Source: Alphaproteobacteria bacterium (GTDB taxonomy: Bacteria > Pseudomonadota > Alphaproteobacteria > SMXQ01). From it: DNA of 36,128 nt. This document shows positions 17,186 through 24,960 of this stretch, in pieces. Where the stretch lies: the NCBI GenBank assembly GCA_004356985.1, contig SMXQ01000069.1:1-36128 (forward strand), read 5' to 3'. The notes beneath the pieces are model-generated. The model was not told where the DNA came from. It ran no database searches and saw only the letters and a program-made list of their open reading frames with translations. A program made the translations under genes and the position numbers. Every line of letters starts with the position of its first letter. Within the stretch, counting starts at the first letter, position 1.

Positions 17186-17860
17186 GTGTCAGGGACCAGC
17201 AAAACAACCCCCGTCCGGATGCCATATGAAAATGCCGAGCTTCCCATAGTCGGCGTTGTTTTAGCGGGCGGGCGTTCACGCCGTTTCAAAGGGGTGGACA
17301 AGTCCCTCGAAATTTTGGCTGGACGACCATTGATCCAAAGAGTTCTCGAAAAGGCGGGGCCTCAAGTTGATGAATTGGTCATTAGTACCAATGGTGACCC
17401 ATCTAGATTTTCAGGAATCACCGCTGCGGTCGTGATTGTCGATGATATGAAGGGGCACCAAGGACCGCTCGCCGGGCTGGCGGCCTGCCTATCCTGGTTG
17501 GCCGAAGAGCGGCCAGAAGTTCGCTGGATTGCGACCTTTCCTGTGGACGGCCCTTTTTTCCCAGGGCATTTGGTGGCGTCCCTTTCCGCTGAGGCGTTGC
17601 CAAAGGGAGTTCCCGCTTTCGCGTCATCGGGTGGGCGGGCACATCCCGTCTTCGGTTTATGGCCGATTGGCATCGAACCGGAGTTGCGACGTTACCTGGT
17701 AAAGCGAAAGCGAAGTTCGTTGGTGGATTTCATTAAGTCGCAAGACGGCATCGAGGTCGCCTTCGCGGAAAATTCGCCGGATCCGTTTTTCAACATCAAT
17801 ACAGAATTAGATTTTTCGCGAGCCGAAGCCATGTGTCGGGAGTCGGAGGGTGGCGTTTGA
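17186..17860 (+). CDS. mobA: Molybdenum cofactor guanylyltransferase
   Basis: This 224-residue protein attaches GMP to molybdopterin to make the bis-MGD cofactor. The nucleotide-binding start GVVLAGGRSRRFKGVDKSL, the middle HQGPLAGLAACL and the metal-binding FPVDGPFFP are family motifs. The end DPFFNINTELD is also typical of MobA. I chose GTG 17186 because GGAG lies ten bases before it; an in-frame TTG at 17147 and ATG at 17220 are alternatives. It is convergent with the DUF3553 gene, with eight bases between stops. Bases 16922-17185 upstream hold no gene. Confidence 0.88.
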   Translation: MSGTSKTTPVRMPYENAELPIVGVVLAGGRSRRFKGVDKSLEILAGRPLIQRVLEKAGPQVDELVISTNGDPSRFSGITAAVVIVDDMKGHQGPLAGLAACLSWLAEERPEVRWIATFPVDGPFFPGHLVASLSAEALPKGVPAFASSGGRAHPVFGLWPIGIEPELRRYLVKRKRSSLVDFIKSQDGIEVAFAENSPDPFFNINTELDFSRAEAMCRESEGGV

Positions 17861-17868
17861 GGCCGGGT

Positions 17869-18060
17869 TCAGTCGTTGATCAGTATCAACTGCACGATAT
17901 TGGTTTTGATCAGTTGCTTGCCGGCATTCTCAAAATTTATTGTGACACGGTTCCCATCCACGGACTGCACCTGCCCAACTCCCCAAGCGGGGCAACCGGG
18001 GTGCCGTACGCGGTTTCCAGGTGCGAGGAGCGATGCTGGGACTGGTGTCTCCGATACCAT
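17869..18060 (-). CDS. DUF3553 domain protein
   Basis: A 63-residue protein with the DUF3553 pattern: PGNRVRHPGCPAWGVGQVQSV followed by GNRVTINFENAGKQLI. The domain is beta-rich and resembles the CarD/UvrD C-terminal type of fold, which suggests contact with RNA polymerase or DNA, but no function is proven. Small genes of this family are common in Rhodospirillales, often near chpT. It is convergent with mobA and divergent from chpT, with about 105 bases to the chpT start. Confidence 0.82.
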   Translation of the reverse strand: MVSETPVPASLLAPGNRVRHPGCPAWGVGQVQSVDGNRVTINFENAGKQLIKTNIVQLILIND

Positions 18061-18165
18061 TGTTATCTTATTCCCATTTCAAGTGGGTCGCCGTAAAGCC
18101 TATGCTATCTCTACCGGTGGAGCTTGGCACCTCATTTTTATCTTTGATAAATTGGAAAGACTGCG

Positions 18166-18807
18166 ATGGATACTCAGCTAGAAGCAAGGGTCATGGAGCT
18201 TCTATTTGCGCGCTTGTGCCACGATCTCATCGGTCCCATTTCCGCCATCAATAACGGGGTGGAACTTGTTCAGGATTATGGCGACGAAATGCAGGGCGAG
18301 GCTCTTGCGCTGATTGGAGAAAGTGCGACCAAGGCATCCCAGTTGTTACAGTTCTATAGGGTGGCATTCGGTTCGGCGCGAGCGGTGGATGGAAGCGGGA
18401 TCGAGATTGAAGAAGGTCGTCAGCGCACCCTTGACGCATTGTCTTCAGAGCGAGTTACCATTCAATGGCCCGATAAGGAAGCGGAAGGGGATGGGGAGGC
18501 CTCACGTCTGACGGTCAAACTTATCCTCAACCTCGTTCTGCTGGGCGTCGAGATTCTTCCCGGTGCGGGCGAAGTCTGCGTGGAGATAAAACGGGGCAAC
18601 CCGGGGCAGGTACAAATCACCGTGCAAAAGAATGGCCTTTCCATGAGTGAAGACTTAGCCGCTGTTCTCAATGGTGAAGTTTTGCCAAACGAGCTAACGC
18701 CCCGCACCGTCCAAGCATTTTTCACTCGGTTTCTCGCGAAATCCGTTGGTAGCGATATCCGGGTTCAATGCGGGAACGATTTTATATCCTTAGTGGTAGA
18801 AATTTAA
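18166..18807 (+). CDS. chpT: Histidine phosphotransferase ChpT
   Basis: This 213-residue protein passes phosphate from the CckA receiver domain to CtrA. The phosphorylated histidine is His19 in RLCHDLIGPISAINNGVEL, in the first helix of the four-helix dimerisation bundle. The rest (about 80-213) is a degenerate GHKL-like domain without ATP-binding boxes, as known for the family. Its partners are encoded nearby: cckA at 29223-31799 and ctrA at 19681-20418. It precedes the chemotaxis remnant in the same direction, and a hairpin overlaps its stop. Confidence 0.93.
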   Translation: MDTQLEARVMELLFARLCHDLIGPISAINNGVELVQDYGDEMQGEALALIGESATKASQLLQFYRVAFGSARAVDGSGIEIEEGRQRTLDALSSERVTIQWPDKEAEGDGEASRLTVKLILNLVLLGVEILPGAGEVCVEIKRGNPGQVQITVQKNGLSMSEDLAAVLNGEVLPNELTPRTVQAFFTRFLAKSVGSDIRVQCGNDFISLVVEI

Positions 18808-18816
18808 CCCTACCAC
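18794..18816 (+). terminator. Hairpin overlapping the chpT stop codon
   Basis: GTGGTAG at 18794-18800 pairs perfectly with CTACCAC at 18810-18816 over a nine-base loop that contains the chpT stop codon. A T-containing stretch follows (CTAATTTGTAATTT). It may terminate or attenuate chpT transcription before the cheA remnant. Confidence 0.45.
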
Positions 18817-18871
18817 CTAATTTGTAATTTATCGCAAAAATCCCTAAAAACAAACGTGAAATTCACTTATT

Positions 18872-18888
18872 ATTAACCTGTTTCTTAC
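18872..18888. promoter_or_regulatory. Near-consensus CtrA box upstream of the cheA remnant
   Basis: TTCA at 18872-18875, seven bases, then TTAACC at 18883-18888 differ from TTAA-N7-TTAAC by one base. The site is about 95 bases before the cheA start codon, in an AT-rich intergenic stretch (18817-18981) that otherwise holds no gene. Confidence 0.5.
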
Positions 18889-18981
18889 ACCTTTTGGCGA
18901 TCATTTTCTTCTGCCGGACGGAATATGCCTTTTGCCCGTCAACAAGACAAATCGCTACCCCAATCGGAAGGGTGAGAATCA

Positions 18982-19131
18982 ATGGATGATCTACTTCGCG
19001 AGTTTTTGACGGAAAGCGGCGAAAGCCTCTCCGAACTCGATGTCGAACTGATCCAGTTCGAGCAAAATCCCAATGACGAAGCTCTGTTGGGCAACATCTT
19101 CAGACTGATGCACACCATAAAAGGCACTTGA
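18982..19131 (+). pseudogene. cheA: Truncated cheA, N-terminal Hpt segment only
   Basis: Only 49 codons remain: MDDLLREFLTESGESLSEL at the start and RLMHTIKGT at the end. This is the beginning of the CheA P1 (Hpt) domain and includes the phosphorylated histidine in MHTIKGT. A full CheA is over 600 residues. The stop codon TGA at 19129-19131 is created at the junction with cheR sequence, so the CheA dimerisation, kinase and CheW-binding domains are missing. GAGAATCA precedes the ATG. The rest of cheA, and any cheW, cheY or cheB that lay between, are not in the window. Confidence 0.9.
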
Positions 19132-19582
19132 ATTTGCGGGTTGGAACATTGAAATCGTCGCTACCGACATCTCCGAGGAAATCCTGGCAAAGGCGCGCAC
19201 CGGCATTTATTCCCAGTTTGAGGTTCAAAGAGGATTGCCGATCCAACTCCTGATGAAATATTTCACTCAGGTCGAAATGGGTTGGGAACTCGATGAATCC
19301 ATTCGATCCATGGTGCAATATCGGTATTTCAACCTTCTGGAAAGCATGTCCGCTCTTGGCGTGTTTGATGTGGTCTATTGCCGCAATGTCTTGATCTATT
19401 TTGATCAGCCGACGAAATCCGACGTTTTAAGCCGAATTCGCAATCAGATGAGCGAAGACGGTGTGCTCTATCTAGGCGGCGCCGAGACGGTTCTCGGAAT
19501 TTGCGAGGACTTCAAGCCGGTGCCTGGTCAGAGAGGCATGTACGGCATCGTATCCAACGTGGCACAAAGAGCCGTCGGATAG
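19127..19582 (+). pseudogene. cheR: Truncated cheR, C-terminal part of methyltransferase
   Basis: About 151 codons of the C-terminal half of CheR follow the cheA stub, in a frame shifted by one base from it. Motifs kept are GWNIEIVATDIS (end of the SAM-binding region), VVYCRNVLIYF and DGVLYLGGAETVLGI. The N-terminal helical domain and the first SAM motif are gone, so no CheR activity is expected. Translation could only begin at an internal codon such as TTG 19235. The shared CTTG around 19127-19130 would fit a deletion between short repeats, though the ancestral sequence is not available. Confidence 0.9.
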
Positions 19583-19617
19583 GATTTGGATTAATCAATA
19601 GCGTTGGTGCCGGGACG

Positions 19618-19647
19618 AAAAAAAGCCCCGGCATTCTTTGCCGGGGC
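19618..19647 (-). terminator. Rho-independent terminator of ctrA
   Basis: GCCCCGGC at 19625-19632 pairs with GCCGGGGC at 19640-19647 over a seven-base loop, with seven A residues at 19618-19624. On the minus strand this reads as a GC stem followed by a U-tract, about 34 bases after the ctrA stop. On the plus strand the tract is absent, so it mainly serves ctrA. Confidence 0.88.
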
Positions 19648-19680
19648 CGTCGGACTGAAAGCTGAATCGTACGAATAGGA

Positions 19681-20418
19681 TCAGGCAGAGGCGGCCGCGG
19701 CTTCCTGCTGGTCGCTGTCCGCTGTCCGCGCCGCATTCTGACCGTCTGGGTCACGCAATACATAACCACGGCCCCAGACGGTTTCTATGTAATTTTCACC
19801 GTCGGTTGCTGCAGAGAGTTTCTTCCTTAGCTTGCAGATGAAGACGTCAATGATCTTGAGTTCGGGCTCGTCCATCCCGCCATAAAGATGATTGAGAAAC
19901 ATTTCCTTGGTCAGCGTCGTACCCTTCCGGAGCGACAACAACTCCAAAATTCCGTATTCTTTGCCCGTCAGGTGGAGCGGCTGCTGATTGACTTCCACCG
20001 TCCGCGTATCAAGGTTGACGATGAGTTTCCCTGTTCGAATTACGGATTCCGAATGGCCCTTTGAACGGCGCACGATGGCATGGATACGGGCGATCAATTC
20101 CGCCTTGTCGAAGGGCTTGGTAAGGTAGTCATCTGCACCGAAACCAAGTCCTTTTACCTTGCTGTCGGGTTCGGTCAATCCGGAAAGGATCAGCACGGGG
20201 GTCGTGACCCGGGCGGCGCGAAGACGTCTCAGAACCTCATATCCGTCGATGTCCGGCAGCATGAGGTCAAGAATCATCAAATCATAATCATAGAGTTTGC
20301 CGATCTCTAATCCGTCCTCACCAAGGTCCGTCGAATCGACGACGAAGCTCTCAGATTTGAGCATGAGCTCAATGCTCTTGGCGGTAGCGGAATCGTCCTC
20401 GACGAGCAGGATGCGCAT
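19681..20418 (-). CDS. ctrA: Cell-cycle response regulator CtrA
   Basis: This 245-residue OmpR/PhoB-type regulator starts MRILLVEDD. The receiver has the phosphoacceptor Asp51 ([12 protein letters not shown]), Ser/Thr in [11 protein letters not shown] and Lys in LTKPFDK. The winged-helix domain has [30 protein letters not shown]-type sequence and ends in WGRGYVL. The C-terminal tail after this (to AAAASA) is longer than the core and ends in alanines, a feature linked to ClpXP turnover in Caulobacter CtrA. I chose the ATG at 20418, preceded by GGAG; an upstream frame adds 17 residues. It is divergent from fliI and is the likely user of the TTAA-N7-TTAA sites in this window. Confidence 0.96.
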   Translation of the reverse strand: MRILLVEDDSATAKSIELMLKSESFVVDSTDLGEDGLEIGKLYDYDLMILDLMLPDIDGYEVLRRLRAARVTTPVLILSGLTEPDSKVKGLGFGADDYLTKPFDKAELIARIHAIVRRSKGHSESVIRTGKLIVNLDTRTVEVNQQPLHLTGKEYGILELLSLRKGTTLTKEMFLNHLYGGMDEPELKIIDVFICKLRKKLSAATDGENYIETVWGRGYVLRDPDGQNAARTADSDQQEAAAASA

Positions 20419-20489
20419 AATAAGATTTCTCCAGCTTTTCGATCCCATTGAGAGGACCTTGAAAACCAATCTCCAAAGCCCCTGAAGGG

Positions 20490-20561
20490 TTAACTTTAAG
20501 CTTGATTAACCATATGGGTCATTATGGATCGCCACACGTTAACAAAAGATTTACCAGAATC
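20490..20561. promoter_or_regulatory. CtrA-like boxes and GANTC site between ctrA and fliI
   Basis: TTAA at 20539-20542, seven bases, then TTTAC at 20550-20554 match the CtrA consensus with one mismatch. Extra TTAA half-sites are at 20490, 20496 and 20506, the last two separated by six bases. A GAATC sequence (GANTC, the site of the CcrM methylase in alphaproteobacteria) is at 20557-20561. In Caulobacter, ctrA is autoregulated and one of its promoters carries a GANTC site; the same is inferred here, not shown. The region lies between divergent start codons at 20418 and 20582. Confidence 0.55.
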
Positions 20562-20581
20562 GGAAAATTTTAATTGTTCGA

Positions 20582-22066
20582 ATGGTTGCTCGTTTGAAGA
20601 CACTCGGGAATGATTTGGTGCCCAAAGCGGCTTCACCCGTAGCCCAGCAGCGCTTTTACCCTAACTTAAGCAGTTCCCGTCATTATGAACAAACACATGG
20701 TGGCGTGCCACATGGATTGAATTTGGGTATTTCTTTGGGCCAGTTGTTTAAAGCTGTTCAAACCGACCTTTCTCAAATTCCGGAGCATCATCTCTATGGT
20801 CGTGTAACGGCCGTACAAGGGATGCTGATCGAGGTTGGGGGAGTACACAGAGACGCCGATGGTCGGAGACCACTGTCACGTCCAAAGGCGGTCAGAAGCC
20901 CCATTGCGGTGCGAGGTCGTGGGGTTTCGGAATGGACGTGCCCTACTACTGCCTTATGGACCACTGGAGGGGATTGGGCTCGGTTGCAAGGCCGAGATCG
21001 AGAGCCAAGAACCGGTGATTCGTCCAACCCAGGGTTGGTTGGGGAGAGTGGTGAACGCCTTGGGTGAGCCGGTCGATGGAAAAGGCCCCTTGGAGGGTGG
21101 GGACCATCCTTGTCTCCTTCGAGCCCAGCCCCCCCCGCCCATGCTCGAAAAAGGGTCAAGGGAAAGGTCGACCTGGGGGTGCGGGCCATCAATACCTTCC
21201 TAACCTGTTGCCGGGGGCAACGCATGGGGATTTTTTCCGGATCTGGCGTGGGAAAGTCGGTTCTGCTGGGTATGATTGCCCGATACACGGCGGCTGACGT
21301 CAACGTCATTGGCCTCGTCGGCGAGCGCGGCAAGGAGGTCCAGGAGTTCATATCGGATAACCTCGGAGAGGCCGGCCTGGCTCGAAGCGTTATCGTTGTC
21401 GCAACCTCCGATGAGCCGCCACTTATGCGTCGTCAAGCAGCCTATGTCACCATGGCCCTCGCGGAATACTTCAGAGATCAGGATAAGGACGTTCTTTGTA
21501 TTATCGATAGTATTACTCGTTTTGCGATGGCACAGCGCGAAATTGGCCTATCCGCCGGGGAGCCACCGACCAGTAAAGGATATCCGCCAACGGTTTTTTC
21601 CGAGTTGCCGAAGCTTATGGAACGGGCCGGGCCAGGCTGCGGCAAAGGCACCATCACCGGCCTATTCTCGGTTCTCGTCGAGGGCGGTGACCATGATGAA
21701 CCCATCGCGGATGCGCTGCGCGGCATCCTCGACGGCCATATCGTTCTTGATAGATCTATTGCCGAACGAGGCCGTTTTCCCGCCGTGAACATCCTTCGAA
21801 GCCTTTCTCGATCAATGCCCGACTGTAATCTTCCCGAGGAAAATGCGCTGGTCGATAAAGCACGGAAAATGATTTCCACTTATGAAGATATGGCAGAGAT
21901 GATCCGTTTGGGGGCTTATAAACCAGGTGCCGATGAGGCAGTGGACGCCGCCATAAAGTTTCACCCGGCGCTCGATGCTTTCTTGGCACAGGATCGGAAC
22001 GACCGCAGCGACCTTGCGACGGGCTATGCAGAACTTGCGCGGATGTACGGGGAGGGAGATGAATGA
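20582..22066 (+). pseudogene. fliI: Flagellar export ATPase fliI with two compensating frameshifts
   Basis: Together the three frames give a nearly full FliI of about 490 residues, the ATPase of the flagellar type III export apparatus. Frame one runs to LIEVGGVHR near 20852. A one-base gain between 20852 and 20862 moves to VGDHCHVQRR through RAQPPP. A loss of one base in the C8 tract at 21129-21136 returns to [21 protein letters not shown]. The Walker A motif [18 protein letters not shown] and [12 protein letters not shown] lie in the intact last part (21110-22066). As written, no single protein is made. The start is uncertain and may be nearer 20717. The stop overlaps the fliJ start (ATGA), typical of an operon. 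Confidence 0.88.
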
Positions 22067-22482
22067 GAAATTTGGATAGCATCATTCGATTGCATCAGTG
22101 GCGATTGGACGAAAAGCGGCAAAAGGTCGCGGAGTTGGAGCGTCTCGCCACCAGATTCCGTGCAGAAATCAAGCAACTCGAGACGGGACTTAAGTTAGAG
22201 CAGGAAGTTGCGGCAAGAAGTGCCGAGGCTGTTACAGGGTACGGCAATTATGCTTTAGCCGTCGTGGCACGCCGCGACAAGTTGGAACAATCCTTGGCTG
22301 AACTGGAGAATGCAATGATCCAGGCGGTCGAAGACGTGACCGTGGCGTTCCAGGAATTCAAGAAATTCGATTTGATTAGAGCCCATGATCGAGAGAAGGC
22401 CGAATTGAAAAAGAAACGGGCACACCAAAGGGCTATCGACGAAGCAGGACTGAACCTTTACCGGCGCGCCAACACTAATTAG
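22063..22482 (+). CDS. fliJ: Flagellar export chaperone FliJ
   Basis: A 139-residue, almost entirely helical protein with heptad-like patterning ([20 protein letters not shown], then [13 protein letters not shown]), as expected for the FliJ coiled coil that fits into the FliI ring and escorts export substrates. Sequence identity is weak in this family; the call rests on length, coiled-coil character and position. Its ATG overlaps the fliI stop by ATGA. The FLIJ gene is intact even though fliI is frameshifted. A short 6-bp inverted repeat follows at 22484-22498; bases 22483-22727 show no gene. Confidence 0.82.
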   Translation: MRNLDSIIRLHQWRLDEKRQKVAELERLATRFRAEIKQLETGLKLEQEVAARSAEAVTGYGNYALAVVARRDKLEQSLAELENAMIQAVEDVTVAFQEFKKFDLIRAHDREKAELKKKRAHQRAIDEAGLNLYRRANTN

Positions 22483-22727
22483 CATTCCATCATGGAATTC
22501 TCTGCCCGAGGACGGCCGTGGGCGTGCTTCATCTAAAAGGCACTATACGATGACGCTGCTGCCATGTGTGGTCTGTTAACAGCGGGAAATTTTGCCGGGT
22601 GCTATGGATTATTTTCCCGTTGCAGATCTATGGCGCTACGCAGAGGTGGCAACGGCAAAATGACCCGCGGCACGTTGCCTAGGTTGCAAATTTTCGGTCT
22701 TGATGGGACTTGGGGTCGCCGGCCCTA

Positions 22728-22964
22728 TCAGCCAGGTGTGCGTAAGGCCGACCGGTAGTCTTGAATTTTTGTGGCCCTGAGACCGCGGACGCCGTGGCTA
22801 TCGATCAAGCGCTGCCAGGACAGGAATTCCTCGATGGACAGGGTGTAACGCTCACACGCTTCCTCAATGGTGATCAGGCCTGCGCGAACGCCGGCAACGA
22901 CCTCTGCTTTCCGGCGGATGACCCAGCGTTTGGTGTCCGACGGGGGCAGGTCGTTGATGCTCAT
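22728..22964 (-). CDS. sciP: CtrA inhibitor SciP (DUF1153)
   Basis: A 78-residue protein of the DUF1153 family: DTKRWVIRRKAEVVAGVRAGLI followed by TIEEACERYTLSIEEFLSWQ, a helix-turn-helix. In Caulobacter, SciP binds CtrA and blocks its activation of target genes in early G1. The full length equals that of Caulobacter and other SciP proteins. Here it faces fliJ in a convergent arrangement and is divergent from the fliX remnant, with about 285 bases between that contain no gene. Its presence with chpT, ctrA and cckA completes the CtrA control set. Confidence 0.9.
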   Translation of the reverse strand: MSINDLPPSDTKRWVIRRKAEVVAGVRAGLITIEEACERYTLSIEEFLSWQRLIDSHGVRGLRATKIQDYRSALRTPG

Positions 22965-23204
22965 GGGGTTTCCATGAGGCGCGAAGATGCGGCTCGTAAA
23001 TCTGTCATGCGGCTACGACATGTGCATTTTCCTCCCCTCAGGACTGGTCCTATCCGGTGTCCTCGATGCGGGGGCAAGGTGGTCCTGGCCCTGTCATCCC
23101 CATGTTCTTCGATGAACCGAAACTGACGCCAAAATATCCCCAAGGCCTTTAAAAAAAGCTAAAGAAAAGGGTTAATATTCAATGGTTAAGCCCTGCCCCC
23201 GGCG

Positions 23205-23519
23205 ATGCCGGAAACACGGGGTATCACAAGCGTCAAGGGGGTGGCATAGATCGAATCACTGCTCGCGGCGCAGGAAGTGGACGATCCCGCCGACCTTCCG
23301 GCAAAGGCACGCCAACGGGCCGAAGATATCCTCGATCGGCTCGATTGGTTACGCCACGGGTTGTTGGCCGGGGCCTTTTCACGGCGTGATCTGGAAGGCT
23401 TGGCCCGTCTGGTCAGAATAGAAAAGTTGGAAGTCAACGATCCAAAACTTACTGAAATACTCGAACAGATCGAGCTGCGCGCCGAAATAGAACTCGCTAA
23501 ATACTCTACGCTGGATTGA
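23205..23519 (+). pseudogene. fliX: Flagellar assembly regulator fliX, damaged N-terminus
   Basis: The C-terminal domain of FliX is clear from IESLLAAQEVDDP (23250 on) through DILDRLDWLRHGLLAG to LEQIELRAEIELAKYS and a stop at 23519. FliX regulates early flagellar assembly with FlbD-type activators. In frame, the codon just before IESLL is TAG (23247-23249), preceded by a readable MPETRGITSVKGVA from 23205. Normal FliX has about 50-60 residues before this point. So the gene is either broken by this stop and an N-terminal loss, or translated as an 80-residue piece from GTG 23277. A single base error could also explain it. Confidence 0.7.
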
Positions 23520-23641
23520 ATTACTTCCAGATAACTATTTGGAAATGCCGATAATTTTCCTCATTTCCGCACTTGCGAAAAGCCTTCCCGATTCAATATA
23601 CTCCGCGCCGCTTCCAGTTGGGTTGGAAAAGGTTTTGGGAA

Positions 23642-24058
23642 ATGCCGACAAAGATTGCCCGGAATTATCGGCCGTCGCCAAATGAGCCGTTCATGAACGC
23701 CAAACAGAGAGAATACTTTCGCCGAAAGCTACTGGGCTGGCGGGGAAATCTCCTTAGTGAAACGTCCGAAACGCTTCAGCACCTACAGGAAGGTGGATTT
23801 CAAGAGCCCGACATTGCCGATCGTGCATCTCTTGAAACGGACCGTTCGCTCGAGTTGAGGACGCGGGATCGGGCGCGAAAGCTGATCGCGAAAATAAATG
23901 AGGCGCTCAATCGGATCGAGGACGGCACTTACGGATATTGCGAGGAAACCGACGAACCGATCAGCCTCGCCCGATTGGAGGCGCGGCCGATCGCGACCCT
24001 CTCCATAGAGGCGCAGGAACAGCATGAGCGCCTGGAACGGACCCGGCGCGACGATTGA
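23642..24058 (+). CDS. dksA: DksA/TraR-type RNA polymerase-binding regulator
   Basis: This 138-residue protein is a DksA homologue, which enters the secondary channel of RNA polymerase and works with ppGpp. The family start is YRPSPNEPFMNAKQREYFRRKLLGWR, followed by the coiled-coil arms and the end YGYCEETDEPISLARLEARP, then IATLSIEAQEQHERLE. Only one of the four zinc cysteines is kept, as is normal in alphaproteobacterial DksA. I chose ATG 23642 by similarity of the start; upstream in-frame codons add unrelated residues. It is followed by a strong terminator. It sits downstream of the fliX remnant. Confidence 0.92.
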   Translation: MPTKIARNYRPSPNEPFMNAKQREYFRRKLLGWRGNLLSETSETLQHLQEGGFQEPDIADRASLETDRSLELRTRDRARKLIAKINEALNRIEDGTYGYCEETDEPISLARLEARPIATLSIEAQEQHERLERTRRDD

Positions 24059-24089
24059 CCGGAGATTTGGGAAGACCCCCCATGGGGAC

Positions 24090-24120
24090 GGCCGGCGCGG
24101 TTGCGCCGGCCTTTTTATTT
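24090..24120 (+). terminator. Rho-independent terminator of dksA
   Basis: GGCCGGCGC at 24090-24098 pairs perfectly with GCGCCGGCC at 24103-24111 over a four-base loop, followed by TTTTTATTT. It lies 32 bases after the dksA stop and is a textbook intrinsic terminator. Confidence 0.93.
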
Positions 24121-24262
24121 GCCTGAAATTCAGGAGATCAGAAAGGATAGATGATATCCAGTATCTGGGTGCCGTACCGGGGCAACGACACCCAAGCCCG
24201 TTAACGTATTCTTGCCGATGCCAAACGGGCCAAGTTCTGGGCCGCTTGTGACGATGTCGGTC

Positions 24263-24352
24263 TGATCCAAATGCGCGACCGATTGCCTTGAGCGACTCCC
24301 TGTGCTGCCACCGATCCCACAACTCCTTTTGCTCGTGGTCCTCGATGGAAAC
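24263..24352 (-). pseudogene. Fragment resembling an IS30-type transposase N-terminus
   Basis: On the minus strand about 30 residues read EDHEQKELWDRWQHRESLKA then IGRAFG, which resembles the N-terminal helix-turn-helix of IS30-type transposases (a run of acidic residues, ELW-RW, then E-S-AIGRALG). No following catalytic part is found and the frame breaks soon after, so this is at best a decayed remnant. The surrounding bases 24121-24541 hold no other recognisable gene. The match is short and could be chance. Confidence 0.35.
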
Positions 24353-24541
24353 CACACTTTGGCACTCTAGATGCCGGGAGCGGGAGCCATCCACACAGGA
24401 CATAAAGGTCAGCGTTTTGCTCGAAAAAAATCGCCTCCCAAAAGGTCGAGCCAATTCTTGGACGGCGCCACTAAAATGTGAAGTTGCCGTCTTACCCATC
24501 AAGGTAGTCGACAGATGATATTTGTCTAACGGCTGCGGTAA

Positions 24542-24835
24542 TCACTGAGGGGTGCTGGTCTCCAGACTTGCGACCTCACTCAGACCGTTCAATAACCCGC
24601 ACATGAACGCGTACTTTTGCCTCTCCGTCGAATTGGAATTCTCATAAACCTCCCCAACTCTTTTCCATGTAAGAGAGTCCAGGCCGATCAGACTGATGGT
24701 CTCAGGAGCCATTTTTTTGAGATGCTGCTCAAATTGCGTCGCTGGGCTTTGACGCTCGAAAGCAGCTTCGTAACCCTGCTGCCATGCAGATCGCTCGCCT
24801 TCATTTGTGAATTTTTCAAGGGAACTCGCAATCAA
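24542..24835 (-). CDS. Small protein of unknown function
   Basis: A 97-residue acidic, helical protein I do not recognise. It begins with TTG, but an ideal AGGAGG ribosome site lies six bases before it, which strongly supports translation. Segments include FTNEGERSAWQQGYEAAFER and AFMCGLLNGLSEVASLET. No signal peptide, membrane segment or metal motif is seen. It is an island between an IS-like remnant and a broken methyltransferase gene, in a stretch that otherwise looks decayed. It may be recently acquired. Confidence 0.55.
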   Translation of the reverse strand: MIASSLEKFTNEGERSAWQQGYEAAFERQSPATQFEQHLKKMAPETISLIGLDSLTWKRVGEVYENSNSTERQKYAFMCGLLNGLSEVASLETSTPQ

Positions 24836-24960
24836 TTTAATCCTCCTACAGTTTTTTGGTAGCTGGACATGGACCTTAGTAACTCCCTTCCCAGGTACCT
24901 TTCAGATCGGCTCGAACTGTACCCAAAATTCACCCTCGCTGGAATAGTTTCATCTCCCCT

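Noticed and set aside
22564-22758. Plus-strand frame of 64 codons between fliJ and sciP
   Set aside because: It has no ribosome site or family resemblance and overlaps the end of sciP.
23172-23189. Two TTAA half-sites upstream of the fliX remnant as a CtrA box
   Set aside because: The spacing is ten bases, not seven, so it does not fit the CtrA consensus.
23783-24502. Minus-strand frame of 239 codons opposite dksA as a full transposase
   Set aside because: Only about 30 residues resemble an IS30 N-terminus; the remainder is the antisense of dksA and its terminator.
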